Assembly (NCBI RefSeq): GCF_900104695.1
Contig: NZ_FNSW01000001.1
Span: 3,100,001-3,164,000, forward strand
DNA length: 64,000 nucleotides
Reading direction: 5' to 3'
Source: Paenibacillus sp. GP183
Lineage (GTDB): Bacteria; Bacillota; Bacilli; Paenibacillales; NBRC-103111
Part shown: positions 42,697-52,142 of the stretch, in pieces
Layout: each line of letters starts with the position of its first letter
Numbering within the stretch: the first letter of the stretch is position 1
The notes under the pieces: generated by a model
What the model saw: the letters and a program-made list of their open reading frames with translations, nothing else
What the model was told of the DNA's origin: nothing
Databases searched by the model: none
Made by a program: the position numbers and the translations under genes

Positions 42697-44013
42697 TTAC
42701 AGATCCTTGCTCAGCTTCACGACTTCTTCCCAGCCCTGCTGCGGCGTCATCTTGTCGAACATAATCTGCTGCGTGATGTTGTCGTATTCCTTGTTCGTAG
42801 CGAATTTCGCCCAGCCGCCCTTCATGCCCGGACCCGGGTCGAACGCTTTACCGCCGCCTTGGGCGGTTTGCGTGATCAGGTTGATGCCGGCTTTGTCGTT
42901 GGCGTTGAATTTCGGCTGCAGGTAATCGACGATTTTCTTCGATACCGGCACGCCGCGCGACGTGCCGAGAATGTCGGCCGCTTCCTGGTCGTTAATGAAC
43001 CAGTCGATGAATTTCATCGCTTCTTCCTTCGCCTTGCTGTCCGGATTGACGCTCCAGTACATCGACGCCTTCAGCCAGCCGCCCGCTTCTGCGCCCTTCG
43101 GCAGCGTCGCCAGCGCGAAGCTGCCCGGCTTCAGCGAGTCGAAGCCGCCAAACTCCGCAGCATGCGACTGCTTGATCATCACTTTCTCCTGGCCGAGCAA
43201 ATCGAGCTTCGCATCGAACCCTTTATCCGACGTCGTCACGTCCGGCTGCGCCACGAAGCCGCCCTTGCGCAGCTCCTGCATCTTGGTCATGAAGTCGATC
43301 CAAGTGTCTTTGTCGTAATTGAATTTTCCGTCCTGCGTACGCGGGTAGCCTTTGCCCTTGCTGAGCTGGTACGACGAATACATCGTATAATCGGCCGTCA
43401 AATCTTTGATCAAATATTGATCCTTCGCCAGCTTCGGCTTGATGTCTTTCGCCAGCTGGAACAGTTCGTCCCATGTCTTAGGCGGCTGCACGCCGAGCTT
43501 ATCGAACACGACCTTATTGTAGATCATGCCGAGCGCGTTATTGCCGAGCGGTATGGCGTACACTTTGCCCTTGTACGTCCCGGTGTCTAGCAAGGCCTTG
43601 TCCACGTCTTTCGAGTTCACGGAAGACAGATCCGCCATCCGGTTCGAGCTGGCCCAATCATTGAACCAGGCAGCATCCATCTGGAAGACGTCCGGCGTAT
43701 TTTTGGCGGCGGCCTGCGTTGACAGCTTGTCGATGTAGCCGTCGAAGCTTTGATATTCCGGCTCGAAGGTGACGTTCGGGTTTTTCTTCGTGTACAGATC
43801 GAGCGCTTTGATCGTAGCGTCATGCCGGGGCTGCGAGCCCCACCAGAGGATGCGCAGCTTGACCGGCGTCTTGCCTGCCTTTGCCTGAGCGTCCTTCACA
43901 GTCGACGCCGTCGCCACAGAAGCAGGCTGCTCATTTTTCTTTACGCCGCAAGCGGCCAGCGAGGCAGTCAGCATAACTCCTGCGAGCAGCATTGTGATGG
44001 GTTTCTTGTTCAT
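42697..44013 (-). CDS. Carbohydrate ABC transporter substrate-binding lipoprotein (family 1)
   Basis: A 438-residue receptor with lipobox SLAAC near residue 20, then the family-1 pattern KLRILWWGSQPRHDATIKAL, VFQMDAAWFNDWA and ALGMIYNKVVFDKLG. It binds an oligosaccharide or sugar; the identity is not visible. ATG 44013 gives a signal peptide MNKKPITMLLAG with AAAGGGG upstream. It is the last gene of the operon and would deliver sugar to the two permeases at 47.6-49.4 kb. No ATPase gene is present, as is usual when a shared MsmX-type ATPase is used. Confidence 0.92.
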   Translation of the reverse strand: MNKKPITMLLAGVMLTASLAACGVKKNEQPASVATASTVKDAQAKAGKTPVKLRILWWGSQPRHDATIKALDLYTKKNPNVTFEPEYQSFDGYIDKLSTQAAAKNTPDVFQMDAAWFNDWASSNRMADLSSVNSKDVDKALLDTGTYKGKVYAIPLGNNALGMIYNKVVFDKLGVQPPKTWDELFQLAKDIKPKLAKDQYLIKDLTADYTMYSSYQLSKGKGYPRTQDGKFNYDKDTWIDFMTKMQELRKGGFVAQPDVTTSDKGFDAKLDLLGQEKVMIKQSHAAEFGGFDSLKPGSFALATLPKGAEAGGWLKASMYWSVNPDSKAKEEAMKFIDWFINDQEAADILGTSRGVPVSKKIVDYLQPKFNANDKAGINLITQTAQGGGKAFDPGPGMKGGWAKFATNKEYDNITQQIMFDKMTPQQGWEEVVKLSKDL

Positions 44014-44105
44014 GTGCTTCGAATCCCCTTTCATTTCCTATCGTTGACAACTTCATCGTACCTGTTTCGGTTAGGAGCGCCAAGGAGACGGATGCACAAT
44101 TTGTT

Positions 44106-45722
44106 TCAAATTTTTACGAAGTCGGTCGGGTTGCGGCCGGTATGCTTCTTGAACAGTGTTGTGAAGTAAGGGACGTTCTTGTAGCCGACTCTCTCGGCAA
44201 TCTCGTACACCATCAGTCTGCCTTCGGCAAGCAGGCTTTTTGCCTTCTCTATGCGCACCTTCGTCACGTAATCGTTGAATGTCTCGCCAGTCGCGTCGCG
44301 GAAAATATTGCTCAAATAGTTGCGGGAAATGTACACCTTCTCCGCCAGGTCTGCAAGCCGCAGATCCACGGCGTAATGCTCGTGGACGTATCGCACCATG
44401 AAATCAACGGCAGTCTTATGCTTCAGATTATCGCTGCGGCTGAATCGGGCGCAAACGGAGGCTATTTTGTCCAGCGCCCACTCGCGGAACTGCAGCGGCA
44501 GCACGAGACCCGTCAGCTCCCGCTCGATGCCCTCGGCCGGGAATGCCTCCTCCAGTCCGTGGCCGGTGCCGTGCAGCGTATATTTGCAGATCGTCCACAC
44601 TTCCCGGGCTACCCGCTGCAGCTCGGCGGCCGTCAGCTCCGGCCAATCGAGCAGCAGCGCTGTCAGCCGCTCCACCGCCTCGGCGGCCATGTCCTGCTGC
44701 AGGGTGCCGAGTGCCTGCGCGATTTCGTGGTAATGGCGGATCGGGCGCAGCTCGGAGATCTTGCGCCCCTTTGCATCCTCATTACGTTTATAGATGAAGA
44801 TCGGGAACGCTTCGTCCGGCACGCACAGCTTCGCATGGAGCGACAGGAACGCCTCTTCCGTCGATTCGGCGATATCCTTGGCCAAGCCCTTCATAGCGCC
44901 GATGCCAATCTGAATTCGGATGCGCAAGTAGTCTTCGGCCGCGCGAATAAGCCGACGCGCGAACTGCACCGCCAGACGGCGGCTGTCGTCGTTCGGCACG
45001 TCCTGCGGGAAGCGGAGCAGCAAGACCATCTGCTGGCCATACAGTTCTACGGGCTGCACGTCGAGCCGCAGCTCCGACGCCAATTCGGACGCGATATTGG
45101 CGACGGCGAACCGGAACAAATGCCAATCTGCAGGCTTCATCCCGTCGAACCGTTCGCTGCGCACAATCTCGACGGCCGCTACGCGGTATTGCCGTTTTGC
45201 TATATCCGCAGCATCGTCCGGCCAGCTCGCACCGCCGAAACCGGCCGACCCGGTGACAAGCGCCTTCAACCGTTCCTGCTGGGCGATAGGCTCGTAAAGC
45301 CTCAGCTTGCGCTGCCTCTCGTCTGCCTGCAGCACCTTCTCCCGCTCCTGCTTCAGCGCGCCGATCGCTTTGCCGAGCACATCCTTCAACGTCTGCACGG
45401 TCACGGGCTTGCTGAGGTAGTCATCAACGTTCAGCCGCATCGCCTGGCGCGCATATTCGAAGTCGGCGTAGCCGCTCAGAATGATGATTTTGCCGTCGTA
45501 TTGTTCCCTACGCAGCTCTTCGATCATGTCGAGGCCGTTCTTGACCGGCATGTAAATATCCGTAATCACGATGTCGGGCTGCTGTTCGAGGATCAGCTTA
45601 AACCCCTCCTCGCCGTCCGCCGCTTCCCCAGCCGGCTTCGCGTTCAGTTCCTGCCACGGGATAATCTTGCGCATCCCCTTAAGCACCTGCCGTTCATCAT
45701 CGACGACTGCGATTGTCCACAT
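44106..45722 (-). CDS. YesN-type response regulator with AraC DNA-binding domain
   Basis: A 538-residue regulator. The receiver domain has VVDDERQ at residues 6-12, phospho-acceptor Asp in IVITDIYMP and Lys in SKPV; the middle is a long poorly conserved domain; the C-terminal two helix-turn-helix units read LADLAEKVYISRNYLSNIF and IAERVGYKNVPYFTTLFKK. ATG 45722 follows AAAGGAG by eight bases. It pairs with the upstream kinase and probably activates this transporter operon in response to sugar. Confidence 0.92.
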   Translation of the reverse strand: MWTIAVVDDERQVLKGMRKIIPWQELNAKPAGEAADGEEGFKLILEQQPDIVITDIYMPVKNGLDMIEELRREQYDGKIIILSGYADFEYARQAMRLNVDDYLSKPVTVQTLKDVLGKAIGALKQEREKVLQADERQRKLRLYEPIAQQERLKALVTGSAGFGGASWPDDAADIAKRQYRVAAVEIVRSERFDGMKPADWHLFRFAVANIASELASELRLDVQPVELYGQQMVLLLRFPQDVPNDDSRRLAVQFARRLIRAAEDYLRIRIQIGIGAMKGLAKDIAESTEEAFLSLHAKLCVPDEAFPIFIYKRNEDAKGRKISELRPIRHYHEIAQALGTLQQDMAAEAVERLTALLLDWPELTAAELQRVAREVWTICKYTLHGTGHGLEEAFPAEGIERELTGLVLPLQFREWALDKIASVCARFSRSDNLKHKTAVDFMVRYVHEHYAVDLRLADLAEKVYISRNYLSNIFRDATGETFNDYVTKVRIEKAKSLLAEGRLMVYEIAERVGYKNVPYFTTLFKKHTGRNPTDFVKI

Positions 45723-45727
45723 CGGAA

Positions 45728-47530
45728 TCACTCCTTTCCTCCCCCTCCCGGCATCTCGGTCACGAGCGGGATTCGGATATCCGCCTCAGTACCCTTTCCA
45801 CTTGGAAGCGCTGTCAAATTAATGCCGTATGATTCGCCGTAGATCGCCTCGATCCGTTCCATTACGTTGCGGATGCCGTAGCCTCCCGTTTTACGCCGTT
45901 TACGGACTTTCCAGTCCGGCGGAAGTCCCTTGCCGTCGTCCGTAATCCGGATGCGCAGGCCGCCGTCTGCCCGGTCGACCTTGACCGTAATGTGGCCGGT
46001 TCTGCGGCCGTGAAGGCCGTGGAGGATCGCGTTTTCGACGAACGGTTGGATCGTCAGCTTCGGGACATAGCAGTCCGCGAACGGCTCGCCGCCTTCGATC
46101 GAATAGCGCAGCCCGTAGCCCCATTTCAGCTGTTGGATTCGGAGATAGCATTCGGTATGAAGCAGCTCGTCTTGCAGCGTAATGAAGCTGTCGCCGTTAG
46201 AGAGACCGATGCGGAACATGCGGCCCATCAGCTCCAGCACTTGGCTGATCTGCTCCTGCCCGGCTTCGATTGCCATCCAGTTCAGCTGGTCGAGCGTATT
46301 GTACAGGAAATGCGGGTTAATCATCGCTTGCAGCGCGCGGATTTCCGCTTCCTGCTGCACCTTGTACTGGCGCTCCAGCGACGCATAAAGCTCCTCGACC
46401 CGTTCGATCAGCCGCCGGTAACCGGCGAACAGGCTGCCAAATTCGTTGTGGTAGCGCGACGGGAATTCTCGCATCTTGCGGTTGTGCGAGTAAGCGTTCA
46501 TCAACGCGAGCAGCTCCCGCACTGGCGCCGTGAACAGCCGCGACAAGTAGAGCGTGACGAACGAGGCAACAACAAGCGCCGCCCCGCCGACGGCGGCCAG
46601 CGTGCCTGCGAGCTTAACACTGCTGCGCATAATGTCGCGGTATGGTGTCAGCTCCACGAGCAACCAGCCCTCGCGAAAATCACGCGTCCACACCATCAGC
46701 ATATCGGTATCGGCGGAAGCTTCCGTGCCATTCAGATGTACCCTGCGGTAGCCGGAGTCGGCCTTGATTTGGTCCAGCAGGCCGGCGACCGCCGCCATAG
46801 ACGAGGCGCTTTCGGTGCGGAACAGCAGCCGTCCGCCGGAATCGAGCAGCATCCTGCTCGCGCCCTGCCGGTCTTCGTTCAGTGTAGCCTGCAGCGCTTT
46901 CAGCTTCACGTTCAACACCAGCGTTCCGAGCTGCGCGCCGCTGTCTCTAGACAGTTGCCTAACAAAGCTGACAACCGGCACCGTCCCTTGCGCCGAACCG
47001 ACGTTATGCTCGCCGGCCCAGAGCGTATCGCTCTTCATGGCAGCAGAATACCACGGTTCCTTGTCCATCATGTTCTGGGGCAGAAACTGCAGATCCGAAT
47101 TGATATCGGTAAACGTCGGTTCGTTCATATATAATTGAATAGACTGCAGCAGCGTCGAGCTGTTGACGACCGGCGCCAAATAGGTTTGGCTCACTTCGAG
47201 CCGCGTCCAATTGCGCGTGTAGTAATCCCCGGTCAGCGCCAAGTAATTGAGAAAAGGCGTGTTCATCGAAAGCGCCTGCGACGTCTGCTCGACGGATTTC
47301 AGCTGGACGTTCAGCTCCTTGCTCATCCGGTTCAGCATCCCTTGCTGGTAAAGGAACGTGTTGCTCGTTTGCGTCCGCGCAGACAATGTGTAGCTGATCC
47401 ACATAATAAGAGTGATAAGCACCGTCAAGAAACCGGCGAACACAAGGAACAGCACATAATCGATTCGAAACCGGTGAAACGGGTTGAACCATCGGTTCAT
47501 ATTTCGCATCGCCTGCCCGTAGAGTGTCAT
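45728..47530 (-). CDS. YesM-type sensor histidine kinase
   Basis: A 600-residue membrane kinase: transmembrane segments near residues 28-50 and 290-312 enclosing a large extracellular sensor domain, then HAMP, the His_kinase motif INPHFLYNTLDQLNW (phosphorylated His) and a HATPase domain with DDGKGLPP and GYGIRNVMERIE. The start is uncertain: ATG 47530 has no good ribosome site; ATG 47509 has GGGCAGG before it. Its stop lies within the ribosome site of the regulator gene, so the pair is coupled. Confidence 0.9.
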   Translation of the reverse strand: MTLYGQAMRNMNRWFNPFHRFRIDYVLFLVFAGFLTVLITLIMWISYTLSARTQTSNTFLYQQGMLNRMSKELNVQLKSVEQTSQALSMNTPFLNYLALTGDYYTRNWTRLEVSQTYLAPVVNSSTLLQSIQLYMNEPTFTDINSDLQFLPQNMMDKEPWYSAAMKSDTLWAGEHNVGSAQGTVPVVSFVRQLSRDSGAQLGTLVLNVKLKALQATLNEDRQGASRMLLDSGGRLLFRTESASSMAAVAGLLDQIKADSGYRRVHLNGTEASADTDMLMVWTRDFREGWLLVELTPYRDIMRSSVKLAGTLAAVGGAALVVASFVTLYLSRLFTAPVRELLALMNAYSHNRKMREFPSRYHNEFGSLFAGYRRLIERVEELYASLERQYKVQQEAEIRALQAMINPHFLYNTLDQLNWMAIEAGQEQISQVLELMGRMFRIGLSNGDSFITLQDELLHTECYLRIQQLKWGYGLRYSIEGGEPFADCYVPKLTIQPFVENAILHGLHGRRTGHITVKVDRADGGLRIRITDDGKGLPPDWKVRKRRKTGGYGIRNVMERIEAIYGESYGINLTALPSGKGTEADIRIPLVTEMPGGGGKE

Positions 47531-47576
47531 AGGAGTGCAAAAAGACCGAGTGCAAGCCTCAGCCTTTTCCTCTAGT

Positions 47577-48416
47577 TTAGCCCTTCAAGCCCGTAGTCGC
47601 AATACCTTCCACAAAATGCCTTTGGGCGAAGAAGAAAATCGCCACCGGCGGCAGCACCGACACAAGCGACATTGCGAGAAGCTGCCCCCACGCAACCGCC
47701 GACTGCGTGTCAACAAACATGCGCAGCGCGAGCGGCACCGTATATTTGTCCACGGAATTGAGATAAATCAGCGGTCCGAAATAGTCGTCCCAGCCCCAGA
47801 TGAATGAGAATATCGTCACAGTGACGAGCGCCGGCCTCGTCAGCGGCAGCACGATGCGCCAATAGATGCCGAACCACGAGCAGCCGTCCATTTTCGCCGA
47901 TTCGTCGAGCTCGCGCGGGATGCCACGAATGAACTGGACGAGCAGGAAAATGAAGAAAGCTCCGCCCATTGCCGCCGGCACGATGAACGGCAAATACGTG
48001 TTAATCCAATTGAGAGAGTGGAACATTGCGTACTGCGGAATAAGCGTAACCTGCGACGGCAGCATGATTGTCAACAGCATCAGCGAGAATAGTGCGTTCT
48101 TGAACGGGAACGTCAGCCGGGCGAAGCCGAAGGCGACGAGACTGGCAGAGACGACGTGAAGCACAGTCGTGGCGATGTTCAGCTTGAAGCTGTTCAGGTA
48201 GAAGTACGTGAACGTATACTTCGGCAGCGCGTTCCAACCGTCGGGATAGTTGCGCCACAGCCACTCCTTCGGCCATAGCGTCGGCAGCACCAGCTCGGGC
48301 GTCGACTTGAACGTGGCGAATATCCACCACAGCACCGGATAAATCATAAGCAGGCTGAACGCGATCAGTACGGCGTGAGTGACGACGGGCGAAGCGCCGA
48401 AACGGTGTCTGGTCAT
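47577..48416 (-). CDS. Carbohydrate ABC transporter permease (MalG-type)
   Basis: A 279-residue permease with six hydrophobic segments. The EAA loop ELDESAKMDGCSWFGIYWRIVLP and the C-terminal RHFVEGIATTGLKG are characteristic of MalG/LacG proteins. Its start overlaps the stop of the MalF-type gene by four bases. It forms a heterodimer with that protein in the membrane. Confidence 0.92.
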   Translation of the reverse strand: MTRHRFGASPVVTHAVLIAFSLLMIYPVLWWIFATFKSTPELVLPTLWPKEWLWRNYPDGWNALPKYTFTYFYLNSFKLNIATTVLHVVSASLVAFGFARLTFPFKNALFSLMLLTIMLPSQVTLIPQYAMFHSLNWINTYLPFIVPAAMGGAFFIFLLVQFIRGIPRELDESAKMDGCSWFGIYWRIVLPLTRPALVTVTIFSFIWGWDDYFGPLIYLNSVDKYTVPLALRMFVDTQSAVAWGQLLAMSLVSVLPPVAIFFFAQRHFVEGIATTGLKG

Positions 48417-49444
48417 TTCGCGGCTCCCCCTTCCGATTCGTAGAATACCCAGTACTTAGAGACAAGGAAGTTGATCGACGTGGCGAGCGCTACAAGGACG
48501 AGCAAAATCCAGGCGAGCGCAGACGCATACCCCATCTCGAACGTGCCGAACGCTTTTTTGTACAGAAACAGCGAATATACTTCCGTCGAGTTGACAGGCC
48601 CGCCGTTCGTGATGATGAAGGCGGAGGTGAACATCTGAAATGAGTTAATGATACCCATGACGAGGTTGAACAAAATAACGGGCGACAGCATCGGGAGCGT
48701 GATCGAGAAGAACTGTCTTACTTTTGGCGCGCCGTCCACTGCGGACGCCTCGTACAGCTCGGACGGAATCTGCTTGAGGCCCGCTAGGAAAATGATCATC
48801 GCCGAGCCGAACTGCCACGCTGTTAAAATAACGAGTGTAGCGAGCGCCGTTGTAGGCGTGCCTATCCAGTTCTTTGGCGCTATGCCGAACAGAGGCACGA
48901 TTTGGTTGATGAAGCCGTCCAGACCGAAAATGTTGCGCCATAATACGGCAACCGCGAGGCTCCCTCCGATCAGCGACGGGAGATAGATGAGCGTTCGGTA
49001 AACCGCGATGCCGCGGATCGCCCGGTTCAGCAGCAACGCCACGAGCAGCGCCGCCGCCAGCTTGAGCGGCACCGAGGTGAGGACGTAAGTGAACGTCACC
49101 TTCAGCGAGTTGAAAAACAGCCTGTCATGAGCGATTTGACGGAAGTTTTTCCAGCCTATCCAGCGGGCCGGATCAAGCAGATTATACTCGGTGAACGATA
49201 AATAGAGCGATTGCAGGATCGGCCACAGCTGCAGCAGCAGGAAGCCAAGCAGCCAAGGGGATATAAACAGGAAGCCCGCGAACGGCGCGTTGTAGCGTGA
49301 CAGTGCCAGGTGCAGCGCGGTTTGCCGCTTCGGGCCGCGGCCGGATTGGCGGCTCGGCTGCGTCTGTGGCTGTGGATGTGCGGCAGCTTCCGGCGGCTGG
49401 GCCGGGATGGAAGCTTGCATTGAATGACTCGTCGGAGTTGTCAC
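48413..49444 (-). CDS. Carbohydrate ABC transporter permease (MalF-type)
   Basis: A 343-residue permease with a hydrophilic Pro/Gln-rich N-terminal tail of about 45 residues, six hydrophobic segments and the EAA loop ELYEASAVDGAPKVRQFFSI. It opens the operon. The GTG at 49444 is the start: GAGGTGGG lies upstream, and the nearer ATG is followed at once by a stop. The N-terminal tail is long for the family. Expression probably depends on the promoter that overlaps the inverted repeat at 49468-49497. Confidence 0.9.
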   Translation of the reverse strand: MTTPTSHSMQASIPAQPPEAAAHPQPQTQPSRQSGRGPKRQTALHLALSRYNAPFAGFLFISPWLLGFLLLQLWPILQSLYLSFTEYNLLDPARWIGWKNFRQIAHDRLFFNSLKVTFTYVLTSVPLKLAAALLVALLLNRAIRGIAVYRTLIYLPSLIGGSLAVAVLWRNIFGLDGFINQIVPLFGIAPKNWIGTPTTALATLVILTAWQFGSAMIIFLAGLKQIPSELYEASAVDGAPKVRQFFSITLPMLSPVILFNLVMGIINSFQMFTSAFIITNGGPVNSTEVYSLFLYKKAFGTFEMGYASALAWILLVLVALATSINFLVSKYWVFYESEGGAAK

Positions 49445-49467
49445 ATGAACCCACCTCGCGTTCTGAA

Positions 49468-49497
49468 AGTACTTATATCGTTTAGTATATAAGTACT
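49468..49497. promoter_or_regulatory. Inverted repeat overlapping the ABC operon promoter
   Basis: Perfect 10-bp arms AGTACTTATA (49468-49477) and TATAAGTACT (49488-49497) separated by ten bases. On the minus strand the -10-like TATACT lies in its centre, 24 bases before the first gene. It is a likely binding site of the YesN regulator or a repressor. The rest of 49498-49747 is AT-rich and shows no gene. Confidence 0.6.
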
Positions 49498-49747
49498 GAC
49501 GAAGCGCTTGTAGAAGAGAGATCCCCGAATTCTTTCACTATTTTACGAAAGCTCCGTTACGACTCGCTGCGGGCTGTAGACGACATTCCATTTTGTTGAA
49601 AATACTAATATGCTTTCGGAAAAAGCAAAGTATTTTCGCTTATCAATCAATGTTTTGGTGGTATCTAATTTCAACAATTATTTTTTCTGATGCTCATCCA
49701 CTCTACAACTCTATTTTTCAATCTAACATTTTATTTTTTTTCAAACA

Positions 49748-49778
49748 TAAAAAAGCCCGTCGGATATTCCGACGAGCC
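49748..49778 (-). terminator. glmS terminator
   Basis: On the minus strand GCTCGTCGGA and TCCGACGGGC pair around ATA with one G-T pair and are followed by six or seven T. It lies 60 bp after the glmS stop. Confidence 0.85.
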
Positions 49779-49839
49779 ATGTCCCTTATTTATTGTCTGA
49801 GGACAATTCAATTGGTGGTGGACTTACATTCAGAGGTCA

Positions 49840-51669
49840 TTACTCAACCGTAACACTCTTAGCGAGGTTACGCGGTTTATCCACATCATTGCCTCTTGCC
49901 AGCGAAGCGTAGTAAGCAAGCAACTGCAACGGAATCACGGAAAGCGCTGGTGACAATACATCCAGAGTCTTAGGAATCTGGAACATCGTGTCAACGGCCT
50001 TTTTCAATTCCTCTTCACCTTCAACACCAATGCCCATCACATGGGCTCCGCGTGCTTTAACTTCCTTGATATTACTGACCGTTTTCTCCAGCAAGTCACG
50101 CTGTGTGGCGAGCGCGATCACCGGCACGCCTTCTTCGATCAACGCCAGTGTTCCATGCTTCAGCTCACCGGAGGCATAAGCTTCCGAGTGGATGTAGGAG
50201 ATCTCCTTCAGCTTCAAGGAACCTTCCTGGGCGACCGCATAGTCCAAGCCGCGACCGATAAAGAACAAGTCGTTATGCACGGCTATTTCTTCAGCAAAAG
50301 CTTTGATGGTTTCTGCTTGCCCCAGTATGGTTTCCACCTGTTCGGGAAGATGTCTCATGGCAGTAATGACTTCAGCAATAAACTCTGGAGTCTGGCTGCC
50401 CAAGGTTTGCGCCAAGTGCAGACCCAGCAAATAGAAGGCAATAAGCTGTGATGTATAAGCCTTTGTGGAAGCGACCGCAATCTCCGGTCCTGCCCATGTG
50501 GTAATAACGTCATCGGCTTCACGTGCAACGGAGCTGCCTACCACATTCGTGATGGCTAACACCCGCGCACCACAGCGGCGTGCTTCACGTAGAGCAGCCA
50601 AGGTATCCGCGGTCTCCCCTGATTGGCTCACCACGATCACAAGAGTATCTTTGGTGATAATCGGCGAACGGTAGCGATACTCAGATGCCACGTCGATTTC
50701 TACAGGAATCCGCGCCAGCTTCTCGATCACAGATTTACCGACCAAGCCTGCATGATAAGCAGTTCCGCAAGCTACAATATGAACACGATTGATGTCCTTA
50801 ATATACTCGGGAGTCATGCTAAGTTCATTCAACGTAATCCGATCTCCCTCAGGAGAAATACGGCTGCTCATGGTATCCCGATAAGCCTTGGGCTGCTCAT
50901 GAATTTCTTTCAGCATAAAATGATCAAACCCGGCTTTTTCTGCAGTAACGATATCCCAATCGACACGAAACATTTCCCGGGCAATAAAATTCCCCTCCAA
51001 TGTCATTAAATCGACACCATCGCGGGTCAATACAGCCATTTCGTTGTCGTTAAGTATGAACACGTTGCGTGTATGCTCGAGAATTGCCGGAATATCGGAT
51101 CCGATAAAGTTCTCGCCTTCACCCACTCCAATAATGAGCGGACTTGCAAGCCTTACAGCGACAAGTTTGTCCGGCTCATATTCCGTTAAAACACCTAATG
51201 CGTAAGCGCCGGTCATGCGAGTAACCGCTTTTTGCACAGCAGCCACGATATCTCCATCATAAATATCGGCGATCAAATGGGATATGACTTCTGTATCCGT
51301 TTCAGAAACGAAATTGTGACCTTTGGCGGTTAGTTCTTCCTTTAAAGACATATAATTTTCAATAATTCCATTATGCACGACTGAAAACTTCATCGAGTTA
51401 TCCGTATGTGGATGAGAATTAACATCGGAAGGCTTACCATGTGTCGCCCAGCGAGTATGTCCAATTCCTGCCGTTCCATTTAAAGGGGTCAGTACCAATT
51501 GGGATTCCAGTACCGCGAGGCGTCCTTTGGCTTTCTTGACTTGCAGCCCGTTTTCCGTGAACACAGCTACACCTGCTGAATCATAACCGCGATACTCCAG
51601 CTTTTTAAGTCCTTCAATTAAAATTTCCTGGGAATTCCGATTCCCAATATAGCCAACTATTCCGCACAT
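49840..51669 (-). CDS. glmS: Glutamine-fructose-6-phosphate aminotransferase
   Basis: Makes glucosamine-6-phosphate from fructose-6-phosphate and glutamine, the first step of amino-sugar and peptidoglycan synthesis. The 609-residue protein starts MCGIVGYIG, where Cys2 is the Ntn glutaminase nucleophile; GTAGIGHTRWATHG, two SIS domains (SQSGETADT and FIGRGLDYAVA) and the C-terminal NLAKSVTVE are complete. The start at 51669 is fixed by Cys2. A glmS ribozyme lies in the 5' leader and would shut expression when glucosamine-6-phosphate is high. Confidence 0.97.
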   Translation of the reverse strand: MCGIVGYIGNRNSQEILIEGLKKLEYRGYDSAGVAVFTENGLQVKKAKGRLAVLESQLVLTPLNGTAGIGHTRWATHGKPSDVNSHPHTDNSMKFSVVHNGIIENYMSLKEELTAKGHNFVSETDTEVISHLIADIYDGDIVAAVQKAVTRMTGAYALGVLTEYEPDKLVAVRLASPLIIGVGEGENFIGSDIPAILEHTRNVFILNDNEMAVLTRDGVDLMTLEGNFIAREMFRVDWDIVTAEKAGFDHFMLKEIHEQPKAYRDTMSSRISPEGDRITLNELSMTPEYIKDINRVHIVACGTAYHAGLVGKSVIEKLARIPVEIDVASEYRYRSPIITKDTLVIVVSQSGETADTLAALREARRCGARVLAITNVVGSSVAREADDVITTWAGPEIAVASTKAYTSQLIAFYLLGLHLAQTLGSQTPEFIAEVITAMRHLPEQVETILGQAETIKAFAEEIAVHNDLFFIGRGLDYAVAQEGSLKLKEISYIHSEAYASGELKHGTLALIEEGVPVIALATQRDLLEKTVSNIKEVKARGAHVMGIGVEGEEELKKAVDTMFQIPKTLDVLSPALSVIPLQLLAYYASLARGNDVDKPRNLAKSVTVE

Positions 51670-51819
51670 ACTAAATAACCTGCCTCCCATAGTGTAATAA
51701 GCCCTATGACTCCACGTCATATGACTATTTGTCAAAGATCTTGCTCCGTCAAATTCTCTTCATTTATAGGTTCGTACACGTAAGGTCAATCTTTTTAGGT
51801 CTTTCAATGTTGCTGGAAT

Positions 51820-51974
51820 CTTGTTTGTCCAGTCGCCCAGACATGTTTGCTTTCCCGCTTAACGGCATACATCGATGCCGGAAGGTCCCCGCCGAATGTT
51901 TCGAACACCTTCACCTCGTCAACTCGTTGCCTCCGATCCAAATGATCCAAATCGTTCCCGCGAGTTCTGGCGCT
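51820..51974 (-). ncRNA. glmS ribozyme/riboswitch
   Basis: Minus-strand RNA beginning A|GCGCCAGAACUCG, the consensus cleavage site with self-cleavage expected between 51974 and 51973. CGAGUUGACGAGG pairs back (P2), followed by the P3 region GAAGGU...UUCGAAACAUUCGGCGGGGACCUUC (in parts) and a P4 hairpin GUCUGGGCGACUGGAC at 51827-51842. It binds glucosamine-6-phosphate as cofactor and cleaves the mRNA. The distance to the start codon is about 150 nt. Confidence 0.93.
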
Positions 51975-52031
51975 ATGAATTACCTTAAAAACCACTATCC
52001 TCCTGTCCTTCCAAAGTAAAAAGATATATTA

Positions 52032-52060
52032 ATCATATTCATTTTCCAGCTGAGATGCAA
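52032..52060 (-). promoter_or_regulatory. glmS promoter
   Basis: Minus strand TTGCAT (52060-52055), 17 bp, TATGAT (52037-52032). It places the transcript start a short distance upstream of the ribozyme cleavage site, as in other glmS leaders. Confidence 0.65.
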
Positions 52061-52098
52061 CTTTTACGGCAATAAAGGGGCAAAATGCCAAAAACACA

Positions 52099-52137
52099 AA
52101 AATCCCCCGCTTCAGTACCAAGCCTCTGCGGGAGATT
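52099..52137 (-). terminator. Terminator after glmM
   Basis: On the minus strand TCTCCCGC and GCGGGGGA arms flank a loop of about 17 bases and are followed by TTTTTG. It lies just past the glmM stop and separates the cdaA-cdaR-glmM unit from glmS. Confidence 0.7.
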
Positions 52138-52142
52138 CAAAT

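Noticed and set aside
42550-47575. Long open frames on the plus strand opposite the sugar ABC, YesM and YesN genes (up to about 560 codons)
   Set aside because: They are antisense shadows caused by high GC; they match no family and lie wholly over well-supported minus-strand genes.
49500-49530. Catabolite-response element near the ABC operon promoter (AAGCGCTT core)
   Set aside because: The core is present but the flanking bases miss the consensus at too many positions.
51804-51995. Short minus-strand open frame in the glmS leader
   Set aside because: It coincides with the glmS ribozyme, whose RNA motifs explain the conservation.
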